64,000 bases of DNA, from positions 98,111 to 162,110 of the forward strand of contig SSGH01000005.1 of NCBI GenBank assembly GCA_008015835.1. Direction: 5' to 3'. Every line of letters begins with the position of its first letter. Position 1 is the first letter of the stretch. The position numbers were made by a program, and so were the translations under genes. Source of the DNA: Lysobacter sp. (GTDB taxonomy: Bacteria; Pseudomonadota; Gammaproteobacteria; Xanthomonadales; Xanthomonadaceae). The notes under the pieces are model-generated. The model did not search any database. It had not been told where the DNA came from and saw only the letters and a program-made list of their open reading frames with translations. Below are positions 37,695 to 46,474 of the stretch, one piece after another.

Positions 37695-38210
37695 ATGCTC
37701 GTATTCACGCGCCATATCGGTCAGACCGTTTGCATCGGCGACGATGTTCGCATCAGCGTGTCCGATAAGCGCGACGATCGCGTGATGATCGGCATTCTCG
37801 CGCCCGCATTCGCGACCGTTCGCCGCAGCGGCGCGATCGTGCTTCCCAAAATTCTCGACAGCGGCGAACGCGTCTACACGCTATCGCTGCTCAGCGGCGA
37901 CGAGATCGACATCGGTGCGACCCGCGTACGCGTCAACTTCAGACCGACGCGATTGACCGCGCTCGCGCCGCGGCGCATTCCGGTGCGGGTCGCGATCGAC
38001 GCGCCGGCGCACGTCGCCGTGCATCGCGAAGAAGTGTACGCGCGCATTCAGGCCTCCAACGGCCGCCGCGCGTCCGGGCCGTTCTCGCGCTGGCTGCGCG
38101 AAGCGAACGCGGCGCAGAACGCTCGCGAGGCGCAGCGCGACGGCGACACGCCGACGTGGCGCCTTCCGGCGGCGTCGGGTCAAGCGAACGCGGAATTCGT
38201 GTTCAGTTGA
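37695..38210 (+). CDS. Double CsrA-domain (fused tandem CsrA-like) protein
   Basis: N-half MLVFTRHIGQTVCIGDDVRISVSDKRDDRVMIGILAPAFATVRRSGAI. C-half IDIGATRVRVNF..IPVRVAIDAPAHVAVHREEVYARIQ. Both align with canonical CsrA. Confidence 0.85.
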   Translation: MLVFTRHIGQTVCIGDDVRISVSDKRDDRVMIGILAPAFATVRRSGAIVLPKILDSGERVYTLSLLSGDEIDIGATRVRVNFRPTRLTALAPRRIPVRVAIDAPAHVAVHREEVYARIQASNGRRASGPFSRWLREANAAQNAREAQRDGDTPTWRLPAASGQANAEFVFS

Positions 38211-38241
38211 TCGCATCGATCGTGCGCATCCGCGGCTCCGG

Positions 38242-38255
38242 TTGACGTACGTCAA
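38242..38255. promoter_or_regulatory. Candidate FNR/DNR-type box TTGACGTACGTCAA
   Basis: Perfect TTGAC-N4-GTCAA palindrome centred about 75 bp upstream of the universal stress protein ATG. Confidence 0.5.
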
Positions 38256-38323
38256 AGCCGCATCGGCGGCGCGGGCGTACCAATGGCGATAGGGCATCGA
38301 CGCCCCTCGCGAAGGAGTCCGCC

Positions 38324-39160
38324 ATGTTCAACGATTTCCTGGTGCCTTACGTCAACGCGCGGAGCGCCGAAGCGCCGCTGAAAGCGGCGATCGCGCTCGC
38401 CGAACCCCGCCGCGCGCACGTCGCGGTGCTCGTGGTCGTGGATGTGCCCGCACCGGTGCCGAACGATTGGACGGGCATGAGTTACTCGACCTATCTGCGT
38501 CTGCACGAAGAGGCGCATCAACGCGCCGACGCCTTGGCCGCGAGCCTGCGCGAACGCGTCGCGAACGCGACCGTTCCGGTGGAAGTGCGCATGGCCGATG
38601 CGCTGGCGCTGTATCCGTCCTCCACCGCGACGCTGCACGCGCATTACGCCGATGTCGCCGTGGTGCCCAGCCTGACCGCCGAGGACAGCGGGCAAGTCCA
38701 CGATTTCTTCCAGGATTTGTTGCTCGATTCGGGTCGCCCGGTCTTGGTGGTGCCGCCGTCGGCACGCGCCGAGACGGTGCCGAAGCGGATCGTGATCGCA
38801 TGGCGGCCGACGCGCGAATCCGCGCGCGCGGTGCACGATGCGATGCCGGTTCTCGAACGCGCGGAGCAGGTGGACGTGCTGGTGGTGGATCCGAAAGTCG
38901 GCGAAACCGCGCACGGCGAAGAACCCGGCGCCGATATCGCGGCGCATCTGGCCCGTCACGGCGTGCGCGTGCAAGCGGTGGCGCGGCCGAGCCAAGGCGC
39001 GTCGGTCGGTGCGGCGATATTGGATTACGCGGAGCGCTCCGGTGCCGACATGATCGTCGCCGGCGGTTACGGCCATTCGCGCCTGCGCGAACGCATGCTC
39101 GGCGGCGCGACGCGCGATCTGCTGCACACGGCGTCGCTGCCGGTGTTGTTCTCGCACTGA
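38324..39160 (+). CDS. Universal stress protein, tandem Usp domains
   Basis: 278 aa; two Usp-like halves. Second half ends GADMIVAGGYGHSRLRERMLGGATRDLLHTASLPVLFSH. RBS gaaggag. Confidence 0.9.
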   Translation: MFNDFLVPYVNARSAEAPLKAAIALAEPRRAHVAVLVVVDVPAPVPNDWTGMSYSTYLRLHEEAHQRADALAASLRERVANATVPVEVRMADALALYPSSTATLHAHYADVAVVPSLTAEDSGQVHDFFQDLLLDSGRPVLVVPPSARAETVPKRIVIAWRPTRESARAVHDAMPVLERAEQVDVLVVDPKVGETAHGEEPGADIAAHLARHGVRVQAVARPSQGASVGAAILDYAERSGADMIVAGGYGHSRLRERMLGGATRDLLHTASLPVLFSH

Positions 39161-39289
39161 GCGGGAACGATCGTTCCTTCATCGCCGCAGCGTAAACGAA
39201 CCCATCTCGGCCGCAGTGTTCGGTCGCGCGCAGCGCGCGCGGCGACCCCGCCCATTGCGCCGATCCTTGCGGTCGGCGACGATGCCGCC

Positions 39290-40546
39290 ATGTTCGATGC
39301 TGCGATGTTCGGTTCGTTCGATGCGATTTACGGCCTGGTCGTCGCGCTCGCGATCGGCTTGCTGATCGGCATCGAGCGCGAACGCCATAAAGGCGAGGGC
39401 GACGCGCGCGGCGCGGCGGGCGTACGCACGTTCATTCTGATCGCGATGGGCGGCGCGGTGGCCGAGCGGCTCGGCGGCGTCGGTTTGGCCGTCGGCGGCG
39501 CGTTCGTCGCGCTCGCGGCGCTCGCGGCGTATCGGCGCACGCGGCGGACCGACCCCGGGCTCACCACCGAAGTGGCGATGATGGTGGCGTTCCTGCTCGG
39601 CGCATTGGCGATGCGCGAGATCGCGCTCGCGGCGGGGCTCGGCGTGGCCGTGGCCGTGGTGTTGGCGAGCAAAACGCGACTGCATCGCTTCACCGTGCAC
39701 ACCTTGACCGAACAGGAAATGCACGACGGTTTGTTGCTGATCGCGGCGGCGGCGATCGTGCTGCCGCTGCTGCCCGATCGCAGCCTCGACCCCTGGGGCG
39801 TGGTCAATCCGCATACGCTGTGGATGCTGGTCGTGATCGTGATGGGCATCCAATCGGCCGGCTACGTCGCATTGCGCGCGCTCGGCCCGAGCACCGGTCT
39901 CGCGTTGGCGGGCTTCGCGGGCGGGTTCGTTTCCAGCACCGCGACGATCACGGCGTTCGGCGATCGCGTGCGCGCTACGCCGTCGCTGTTGCACGGGTGC
40001 GTCAGCGCGGCGCTGTTCTCCAACGTCAGCACCGTGCTGCAGCTCGCCGCGGTGATCGGTGCGCTGTCGCCGAACCTGCTGCGCGCGCTTGCGCTGCCGT
40101 TGTTCGCTGCGGGCCTGGCGGCGGTCGCGGCCGCCGCCTTGGCGCGGCGACGCGCGGTGTACGACGGCGTCGGCGCGGAACACGTCGCGCCGGGGCGTCC
40201 GTTCGAGCCTCGGCATGCCCTCAGTTACGTCGCCATCGTCGCCGCGATTCTCTTGCTCGCGGCGATCGTGCACGAGCGCTTGGGCGATGCCGGCCTCGCG
40301 GCGGCCGCGGGCGTGTCGGGATTCGCGGACGTGCACGCGGCGGCGGCGTCGGTCGCGCAATTGGTCGCGGCCTCGCGCGTGTCCGCGGACGCGGCGGCGT
40401 GGCCGGTGTTGATCGCGATGATCGCCAACTCGCTGTCGAAATTCGGAATGGCGTGGCTGCGCGGCGGCCGCGGTTATGCCCTGCGCGTGTTCCCTGGTTT
40501 GCTCGCGATCGTCGCGGCGTTCGCCGCGGCGCAGTGGTGGCGCTGA
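39290..40546 (+). CDS. MgtC/SapB family membrane protein with DUF4010-like C-terminus
   Basis: VALAIGLLIGIERERHKGEG..GVRTFILIAMGGAVA, then STATITAFGDRVR and multiple TM segments. Confidence 0.88.
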   Translation: MFDAAMFGSFDAIYGLVVALAIGLLIGIERERHKGEGDARGAAGVRTFILIAMGGAVAERLGGVGLAVGGAFVALAALAAYRRTRRTDPGLTTEVAMMVAFLLGALAMREIALAAGLGVAVAVVLASKTRLHRFTVHTLTEQEMHDGLLLIAAAAIVLPLLPDRSLDPWGVVNPHTLWMLVVIVMGIQSAGYVALRALGPSTGLALAGFAGGFVSSTATITAFGDRVRATPSLLHGCVSAALFSNVSTVLQLAAVIGALSPNLLRALALPLFAAGLAAVAAAALARRRAVYDGVGAEHVAPGRPFEPRHALSYVAIVAAILLLAAIVHERLGDAGLAAAAGVSGFADVHAAAASVAQLVAASRVSADAAAWPVLIAMIANSLSKFGMAWLRGGRGYALRVFPGLLAIVAAFAAAQWWR

Positions 40547-40595
40547 GCGCGCGACGCGCGAGGGTCGCGCAATCGCTTGGTCGAACGTCGATTCG

Positions 40596-41510
40596 CTAGC
40601 GCTGCGCCGCCATCGTGGCCAAGCGCAGCGCGCCGAGAATGCCGCTGCGGTCGTCGAGGCCTGGCGGCACGATGTAGCGATCGATGTCCGTCTCCACTTC
40701 GTCGCGCGCGATGTAACCGCCGAGCCAATGACGCGTTCGTTCGCGCACCGGCGCGAACAAACGCGCGTGCTGCATCACGCCGCCGCCCAGCACGATGCGC
40801 TGCGGCGATAAGGTCAACACCAACTGCGCGCAGAGTTGGCCGAGATAATCGGCTTCGATCGCCCAGATCGGATGATCGTGCGGCGCGTCGCCGAGTTCGC
40901 GGCCGAGGCGCGCGACGATCGCCGGGCCGTTCGCCAAGCCTTCCAGGCAATCGCCGTGATGCGGGCACACACCGGCGAACCCCGCGTCGTCGGGATGGCG
41001 GCGCGGATGGATGTGACCGATCTCGGGGTGCAGCAAACCGCGCAGCGTGCGCCCATGCAGCGCGATGCCGCCGCCGATGCCGGTGCCGACGGTGACGTAG
41101 ACCACGCAATCGAGCGGGCGACCCGACGCATCGCGCCCCGCGCCCCAGGTCGCTTCCGCCAGCGCGGCAGCGTTGACGTCGGTGTCCAACGCGATCGGAA
41201 TGCCGAGCGCGCGGAACGGCGCCAACAGATCGGCATCGCGCCACGCCAACTTCGGCGTGCGCAACAAGCGGCCGTAGCGCGGCGCGTGCGGATCCAACTC
41301 CAATGGGCCGAAGCCGGCGATGCCCAGCGCGCGCGGCGCGCCGTGGCGTTGCGCGGCGTCGCGGAAAAACGTCAGCGCATCGTGCAGCGTCGTCTCGGGA
41401 TCGCGCGTGGGAAACCGCACGCGTTCGAGCAAGCGACCGTCGGCGGTGCCGAGCGCGCAAACGAATTTGGTGCCGCCGGCTTCGATCGCCGCGTAGACGT
41501 GTTCGTTCAT
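40596..41510 (-). CDS. ROK family sugar kinase (fructokinase-like)
   Basis: AAIEAGGTKFVCALG, ALDTDVNAAALAEATWGAG, VYVTVGTGIGGGIALHGR, CPHHGDCLEGLANGPAI. Confidence 0.92.
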   Translation of the reverse strand: MNEHVYAAIEAGGTKFVCALGTADGRLLERVRFPTRDPETTLHDALTFFRDAAQRHGAPRALGIAGFGPLELDPHAPRYGRLLRTPKLAWRDADLLAPFRALGIPIALDTDVNAAALAEATWGAGRDASGRPLDCVVYVTVGTGIGGGIALHGRTLRGLLHPEIGHIHPRRHPDDAGFAGVCPHHGDCLEGLANGPAIVARLGRELGDAPHDHPIWAIEADYLGQLCAQLVLTLSPQRIVLGGGVMQHARLFAPVRERTRHWLGGYIARDEVETDIDRYIVPPGLDDRSGILGALRLATMAAQR

Positions 41511-41550
41511 GGCCGAGGACGATCCGTGGGTGACGATGCCGAGCGCCGCG

Positions 41551-43596
41551 TCAGGCGCGCACGAGCCAGCGTAGCGCATACGGCGGCAGCCGCGTGGGCA
41601 GGGTGACGTCATGTTCGCCATCGCGCCCGTCGTCGAGCGCGTCGCGCCAACGCGCCTGCGCGAGCTCGGGCGGCGGTGCGATCTCGATGCTCTCCGCGCT
41701 GAGATTACAGAGCGCCAAAAACGCTTCGCCGCGACGCAGACCGAACGCGGCGGGATGACCGAGCGGCACAGCGCGCATCGCGGCGTCGCCGCGCAGGTCG
41801 CGTATCGCGCCGCGCGCGGCGATCATGCCGCGCAGCGCGCGACCGATGCGCAGCGCCGTCGCGCGCGCATCGCATGCGGTGTCGTCCGCAGTGGCGAGCG
41901 CGTGGGCGGAGCCGTCTTGCGTCGCGTGTTCCGCCGCTTCCGCGATTGTCCACGGCATCGCTGGACGATGCAGCCAACGGCCTTCGGCGGCGCGCATCGG
42001 GTCGTCGAGATAGGTTTCGTCGTTGCCCAGCGCGATCTCGTCGCCCATGTACAGCGTGGGCAAACCGGCGGCGGCGAACACGATGCCGTACAGCAGGCGA
42101 TAGCGCGCTTCGGCGCGCGCCAACGCGTCCGCATCGCCGCGCGCGAGCGCGGCGTCGATGCCGGTCAACGCCGCGGCCGTGCCGTTGGTGCCGTGGACGT
42201 GATCGACGCCCGCGCTTTGGAACGCACGACCGCGCGCATAACTGTCCGGCGTTTCGCCGGCATAGAACCGCGCGATGCGGGATAGATCGAAAGGCGAGCA
42301 TTCGCTGTCGCCGGCCGCTTCCTCGCGCAGCACATTCCAGCCGATATCGTCGTGGCAGCGCAGATACGTGAGCCAGCCGCAACCTTTCGGCAACGCTGGC
42401 GTCTGCGCGACGATCGCGTTCAGCGGATCGCCGCGGCCTTCCGCGAGCGCGACCCAGACACCGGCCATCAGCGTGCTGTGGTACGCCAGATGGCATTCGT
42501 CGCCGATCGCGTCGGCGTTTTGATCGACGCTCGCATCGTTCGTCGCGCCGCTCGCTGCGCCGTCGTGCAGGCCGAAGTACGGCGGCAGTTCGCGCGCCGG
42601 CACGATCGCTTCGGCCTTCAGCAGCACGCCCGGCGCGGCGATGTCGCAGACCGCGCGCAGCGCGCGCAGAATCGTGTGCGCCTCGGGCCGATTCATGCAA
42701 TCCGTGCCGAGCGTTTTCCATAAATACGCGGTGGAATCCAAGCGGAAGGCTTCGATGCCGCGATTGGCCAGTCGCAGCAACGTCGACGCCATCCGCGCGA
42801 AGACATCGGGATTCGACCAATTCAAATCCCATTGATAGCCGTAGAACGTCGTCCACGCCCAACCGATGCCGGGCACGAGGGTGAAATTGCCCGGCGCGGT
42901 TTGTGGGAATACCTGGCCGAGCGTGCGTTCGTACGCGTCGGGCAAGGTGCGGTCGGGGAACAGATGATAGAAGTCGCGATAGCGCGGATCGCCCTCGCGT
43001 GCGGCGCGCGCCCAGGCGTGATCGTCGGCGGTGTGATTGAGCACCAGATCGGCGCACAAACTTATCCCGGCTTCGCGCAAGCGCGCGGTCAGCGCGAGCA
43101 GATCGTCGTTCCTGCCCAGCGCGGGGGCCACCGCGTCGTAGTCGCGCACCGCGAAACCGCCATCGTTATCGCCTTCGCGCGGCTGCAGGAACGGTAGCAA
43201 ATGCAGATAGCGCACGCCCAAGCGCTGCAGATACGGCACGCGCGCGGCGACGCCGCGCAAATCGCCGCCGAAGCGGTCGACGTAGGCCGAATAGCCGATG
43301 GTGCTTTGATCCAGAAACCAACTCGGGTCGCGTTCGCGCGCCTCGTCCGACGCGCGCAGCGGCGCCGGACGCGCGTTGACGTGTTCGGCGATTTCCTCGA
43401 CGAACGCCAGCAGCATCGCGTCGAACGTCGGCGCGTTCGCATAGAGCGACGCCAGCGCCGCCAGCAAACGCGGCGCGTGCGTCTCCCAGCGCGCGAGCGA
43501 GACATCACAGCGCTCCGGCAGCAGCGCGCTCGCGAAGCGCGCGCACGCGTCGCGCTCGATCGGGTGTGGCATCGGTTCGTCCCCTGGTCGATTCAT
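41551..43596 (-). CDS. GH13 amylosucrase / sucrose hydrolase
   Basis: VRYLHLLPFLQPREGDNDGGFAVRDYDAVAPALG, ADLVLNHTADDHAWA, GIEAFRLDSTAYLWKTLGTDCMNRPEAH, TYLRCHDDIGW. Confidence 0.93.
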   Translation of the reverse strand: MNRPGDEPMPHPIERDACARFASALLPERCDVSLARWETHAPRLLAALASLYANAPTFDAMLLAFVEEIAEHVNARPAPLRASDEARERDPSWFLDQSTIGYSAYVDRFGGDLRGVAARVPYLQRLGVRYLHLLPFLQPREGDNDGGFAVRDYDAVAPALGRNDDLLALTARLREAGISLCADLVLNHTADDHAWARAAREGDPRYRDFYHLFPDRTLPDAYERTLGQVFPQTAPGNFTLVPGIGWAWTTFYGYQWDLNWSNPDVFARMASTLLRLANRGIEAFRLDSTAYLWKTLGTDCMNRPEAHTILRALRAVCDIAAPGVLLKAEAIVPARELPPYFGLHDGAASGATNDASVDQNADAIGDECHLAYHSTLMAGVWVALAEGRGDPLNAIVAQTPALPKGCGWLTYLRCHDDIGWNVLREEAAGDSECSPFDLSRIARFYAGETPDSYARGRAFQSAGVDHVHGTNGTAAALTGIDAALARGDADALARAEARYRLLYGIVFAAAGLPTLYMGDEIALGNDETYLDDPMRAAEGRWLHRPAMPWTIAEAAEHATQDGSAHALATADDTACDARATALRIGRALRGMIAARGAIRDLRGDAAMRAVPLGHPAAFGLRRGEAFLALCNLSAESIEIAPPPELAQARWRDALDDGRDGEHDVTLPTRLPPYALRWLVRA

Positions 43597-43676
43597 CGGC
43601 GATTCGCGCCGTGTTCTTCGGACGCCAGCGGCGCGCGACGCCGCTCGCAGGCGTCGCCGCGCGTCGCGGGCGTGGT

Positions 43677-46172
43677 TCAGAACTCGAAGCGCACGCTCAC
43701 CGTCGCGGTGCGGCCCGGGATCGAACGCGCTCGGATGATGTTCTCCGCGCCGGCGACGATGCTGCCTTCCTCCGCTTCGGTGATGCCGAATTCGTCGAAC
43801 AGGTTGTTGACGTTCAAGCCCACCACCCAGTTCTCCGCGAAGCGGTAATCGCCGAACAGATTGACCTGCGTATAGCCGGGCATCACCAGTTCGTTGTTGT
43901 CCTGCGCGTAGGCGTCGGTGGTGCCGATCAGATTCGCGCCGAGCGTCCAGTTGCCGGCTTGATAACCGCCGGTCAATTGATACGTCACGTCGGCTTGGCG
44001 GCGCGGCGTATTGCCTTCGTTCGCGGGGCTGATCTCGTCTTTGCTGATTTCCGCGTCGGTCCAGGTCAGGCCGCCGTTGAGGAAGAAACCTTCGTAGCGC
44101 CAGGACGCTTCCAACTCGATGCCGCGCGCCTTGTACACGCGGTCGAAGAAGCGCTGACTGGTCAACTCGAAGTTCTGCTCTTCGGTGTCGGCGAAGAACG
44201 CGGTGGCGAACAGGCTGAAATTGTCGCGACGCCATTTCAGGCCGGCTTCGAATTGATCGACCAGATCCACCGCGTCCTGCGCGCGGACCGAACCGTCGGG
44301 CTGCACCAGACCGAACAACAGGCGGTCGGCGTTGGCGCGACCGCCGCGGCTGATGCGCGCGAACACGCCCAGATCGTCGTTCGCCAGATAGTTCGCGCCC
44401 ACCGAATACGAGGTGTAGCCCCAGTCGTAATTCACCGGCGAGCGGGCCGCATTGTTGACCTGCGACACGCTGAGCTCCGGCCCGGCGATCGCGCCGTCGC
44501 CGTCCACGTCGACGTTCGCGACCTGCACGCTGCCGGCGTAGCTGCCTTCGGCGTCGCCGGAATCGCGGCGCACGCTGGCGTCGATGTCCCACTGGCCGTA
44601 CGACAGCGAGAGCGCGAGATACGGCGCATCGATGGTGTACTGCGTGTTGTAGCTGCGGGTGCAGCAATTGCCCCAGAACGGCACGCCGTACGCGTACAAA
44701 CCGTTGCGCGAGAGGTTGGCGTTGCCCGACGTGAACACGTTCAACAGCGCGGATTGGCCGTCGCCGCGCAGTTCCTGCACGTACGAGTTCCACACCCAAT
44801 CCATATCGATGTTCTGGCGCGAGCGGTACCAGCCGAAGCTGAGGTCGAGCTTATCGGCGTCGCCGCCCAGCGCGAACGATTTGGTGGCTTTCAGATCGTT
44901 GGCGGTGTGGCCGAAGTCGTTGATCTCGGTGTTGAACAGATGCGTGCGCACGGCGGTGCCGGTGAACGTCTGGCCGGCGTTCGGGCCGTTGGCGTAGCGC
45001 AGCGTCGCGCCCGCGCCGCCGATGCTTGCGGCGAGATTCGCCGCGCTCGCGACTTCCGCCGGAAATTGCCCGACGAAGCGGCCTTCGTTGTCGGCGTAGC
45101 GGAATTTCTCGTTGATGCGCCAGCCGTCGCCGAACCGGAATTCGCCTTCGAAACCGAACGCGGTGCTGTCCGGATGCATGCCGTCGGTGATGTCGGTGCT
45201 GCGGCGACGATTGTCGCCGTCCAGACCGATATCGGTGCGGAAATAGCGACTTTGCAGCGTGTCTCGCGCGGGGTCGAACCCGGCGATCGCGCCGAGATTC
45301 GGACTGCCGTTGCTGCCGGTCGCGCGCGTGGGCACGGGCAGGTAGCCGATGGCGCGATCGTCCAAACGCTTCAGATGGAAACGCAGATAGCCGTTCTCGA
45401 ACTCCTTGGTCAGATTCGCTTTGAGTTGGCCGCCTTGTTCGGCGGTGTATCCGGCGTCGCGCACGCCGTCGCCGCTGCGGTAGAAACCCGCGGCATGGAA
45501 GCGCCAGCCATCGCCGAACGGCATGCCGTAGCGGAAATCGGTGCGGAAACTGTCGTAGTCGAGGCCGGCGGTCAGACCAACCGCGCCGCTCTGCGTGTCG
45601 CCGGTGTTGCTGATGAAGTTGATCACGCCGCCCGGCGAATTGCTGGCGAAGGTCGAAGCCGAACCGCCGCGCACCGCTTCGATGCGTTCGATCGACCAAT
45701 CGTTGCGCAGGAAGATGTCGGCGTTGCCGAACGCGATATCGCCGAACTCCATCACCGGCATACCGTTTTCCTGCAACTGCAGGAATTTCGCGCCGCCGGC
45801 CGCGACCGGCAGGCCGCGCACGGCGATGTTGGCGTTGCCTTCGCCGCCGGTGGATTCCGAACGCACGCCGGGGATATTGCGGAAAATCTCCGCGGTCGAA
45901 CGCGGCGCCGAGCGCTCCAGCGTATCGATGCCCAGGCTGCTGGTGGACACGCTGGTGCGCAGTTTCGATTTGCCGCCCGCGGTGGCGGTGATGACGATCG
46001 CGTCCAAATCCACGCCTTCGTCCGACGCGGCTTGAGCGTCGGCGGGCGGCGATGCGGGATCTTGCGCGTAGGCGACGACGGGCGGCGCCAACAACAGGCA
46101 CACCGCCCACGCCAGCGCGTGCGGGCGTAGACGGGACGGTGCGCGACGGCGGCGGTCGGACGTGCGGGACAT
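43677..46172 (-). CDS. TonB-dependent receptor (SuxA-like by context)
   Basis: Plug LSTSSLGIDTLERSAPRSTAEIFRNIPGVRSESTGGEGNANIAVRGLPVAAGGAKFLQLQENGMPVMEFGDIAFGNADIF; C-terminal VSVRFEF. Confidence 0.93.
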   Translation of the reverse strand: MSRTSDRRRRAPSRLRPHALAWAVCLLLAPPVVAYAQDPASPPADAQAASDEGVDLDAIVITATAGGKSKLRTSVSTSSLGIDTLERSAPRSTAEIFRNIPGVRSESTGGEGNANIAVRGLPVAAGGAKFLQLQENGMPVMEFGDIAFGNADIFLRNDWSIERIEAVRGGSASTFASNSPGGVINFISNTGDTQSGAVGLTAGLDYDSFRTDFRYGMPFGDGWRFHAAGFYRSGDGVRDAGYTAEQGGQLKANLTKEFENGYLRFHLKRLDDRAIGYLPVPTRATGSNGSPNLGAIAGFDPARDTLQSRYFRTDIGLDGDNRRRSTDITDGMHPDSTAFGFEGEFRFGDGWRINEKFRYADNEGRFVGQFPAEVASAANLAASIGGAGATLRYANGPNAGQTFTGTAVRTHLFNTEINDFGHTANDLKATKSFALGGDADKLDLSFGWYRSRQNIDMDWVWNSYVQELRGDGQSALLNVFTSGNANLSRNGLYAYGVPFWGNCCTRSYNTQYTIDAPYLALSLSYGQWDIDASVRRDSGDAEGSYAGSVQVANVDVDGDGAIAGPELSVSQVNNAARSPVNYDWGYTSYSVGANYLANDDLGVFARISRGGRANADRLLFGLVQPDGSVRAQDAVDLVDQFEAGLKWRRDNFSLFATAFFADTEEQNFELTSQRFFDRVYKARGIELEASWRYEGFFLNGGLTWTDAEISKDEISPANEGNTPRRQADVTYQLTGGYQAGNWTLGANLIGTTDAYAQDNNELVMPGYTQVNLFGDYRFAENWVVGLNVNNLFDEFGITEAEEGSIVAGAENIIRARSIPGRTATVSVRFEF

Positions 46173-46233
46173 GGCGGTTCCTCCGGAATCGTGTGTTTGG
46201 GTCGTGGGCGGGGTGGCGAAGTGATAAATCAAT

Positions 46234-46249
46234 TTGCAAACGATTGCAA
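46234..46249. promoter_or_regulatory. Candidate LacI-type operator TTGCAAACGATTGCAA
   Basis: Perfect inverted repeat TTGCAA-N4-TTGCAA upstream of the TonB receptor. Confidence 0.7.
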
Positions 46250-46344
46250 GCGCGGAATCGAAAAATTCTATTGTCGTCTCGAATTCGCTGAAACCGCTTG
46301 AATCCTAGTTCCTTCTGCGAACGAGTAATGTTGCGACGCAGCAT

Positions 46345-46360
46345 GCGCAAACGTTTGCAT
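46345..46360. promoter_or_regulatory. Candidate LacI-type operator GCGCAAACGTTTGCAT
   Basis: Core gcaaacgtttgc palindrome upstream of the SSS transporter. Confidence 0.7.
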
Positions 46361-46474
46361 CTGTGCATGATGCCGGTCGCCGGTGGGGCGACAGGCGCGA
46401 GCGAGGCACAATTCGCGCTCGTCCGCTCGCCGGCGACGACCGCCCTCGGCCATAGATTTTCCAGGAGACCGCAC

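Noticed and set aside
41551-44799. 1082-aa ORF as a single fused protein
   Set aside because: Only the part from about 43596 downward is amylosucrase; the upstream part is an out-of-frame read of the TonB receptor gene.
43566-46130. 854-aa plus-strand ORF opposite the TonB receptor
   Set aside because: Antisense shadow of a clear TonB-dependent receptor; composition artefact.
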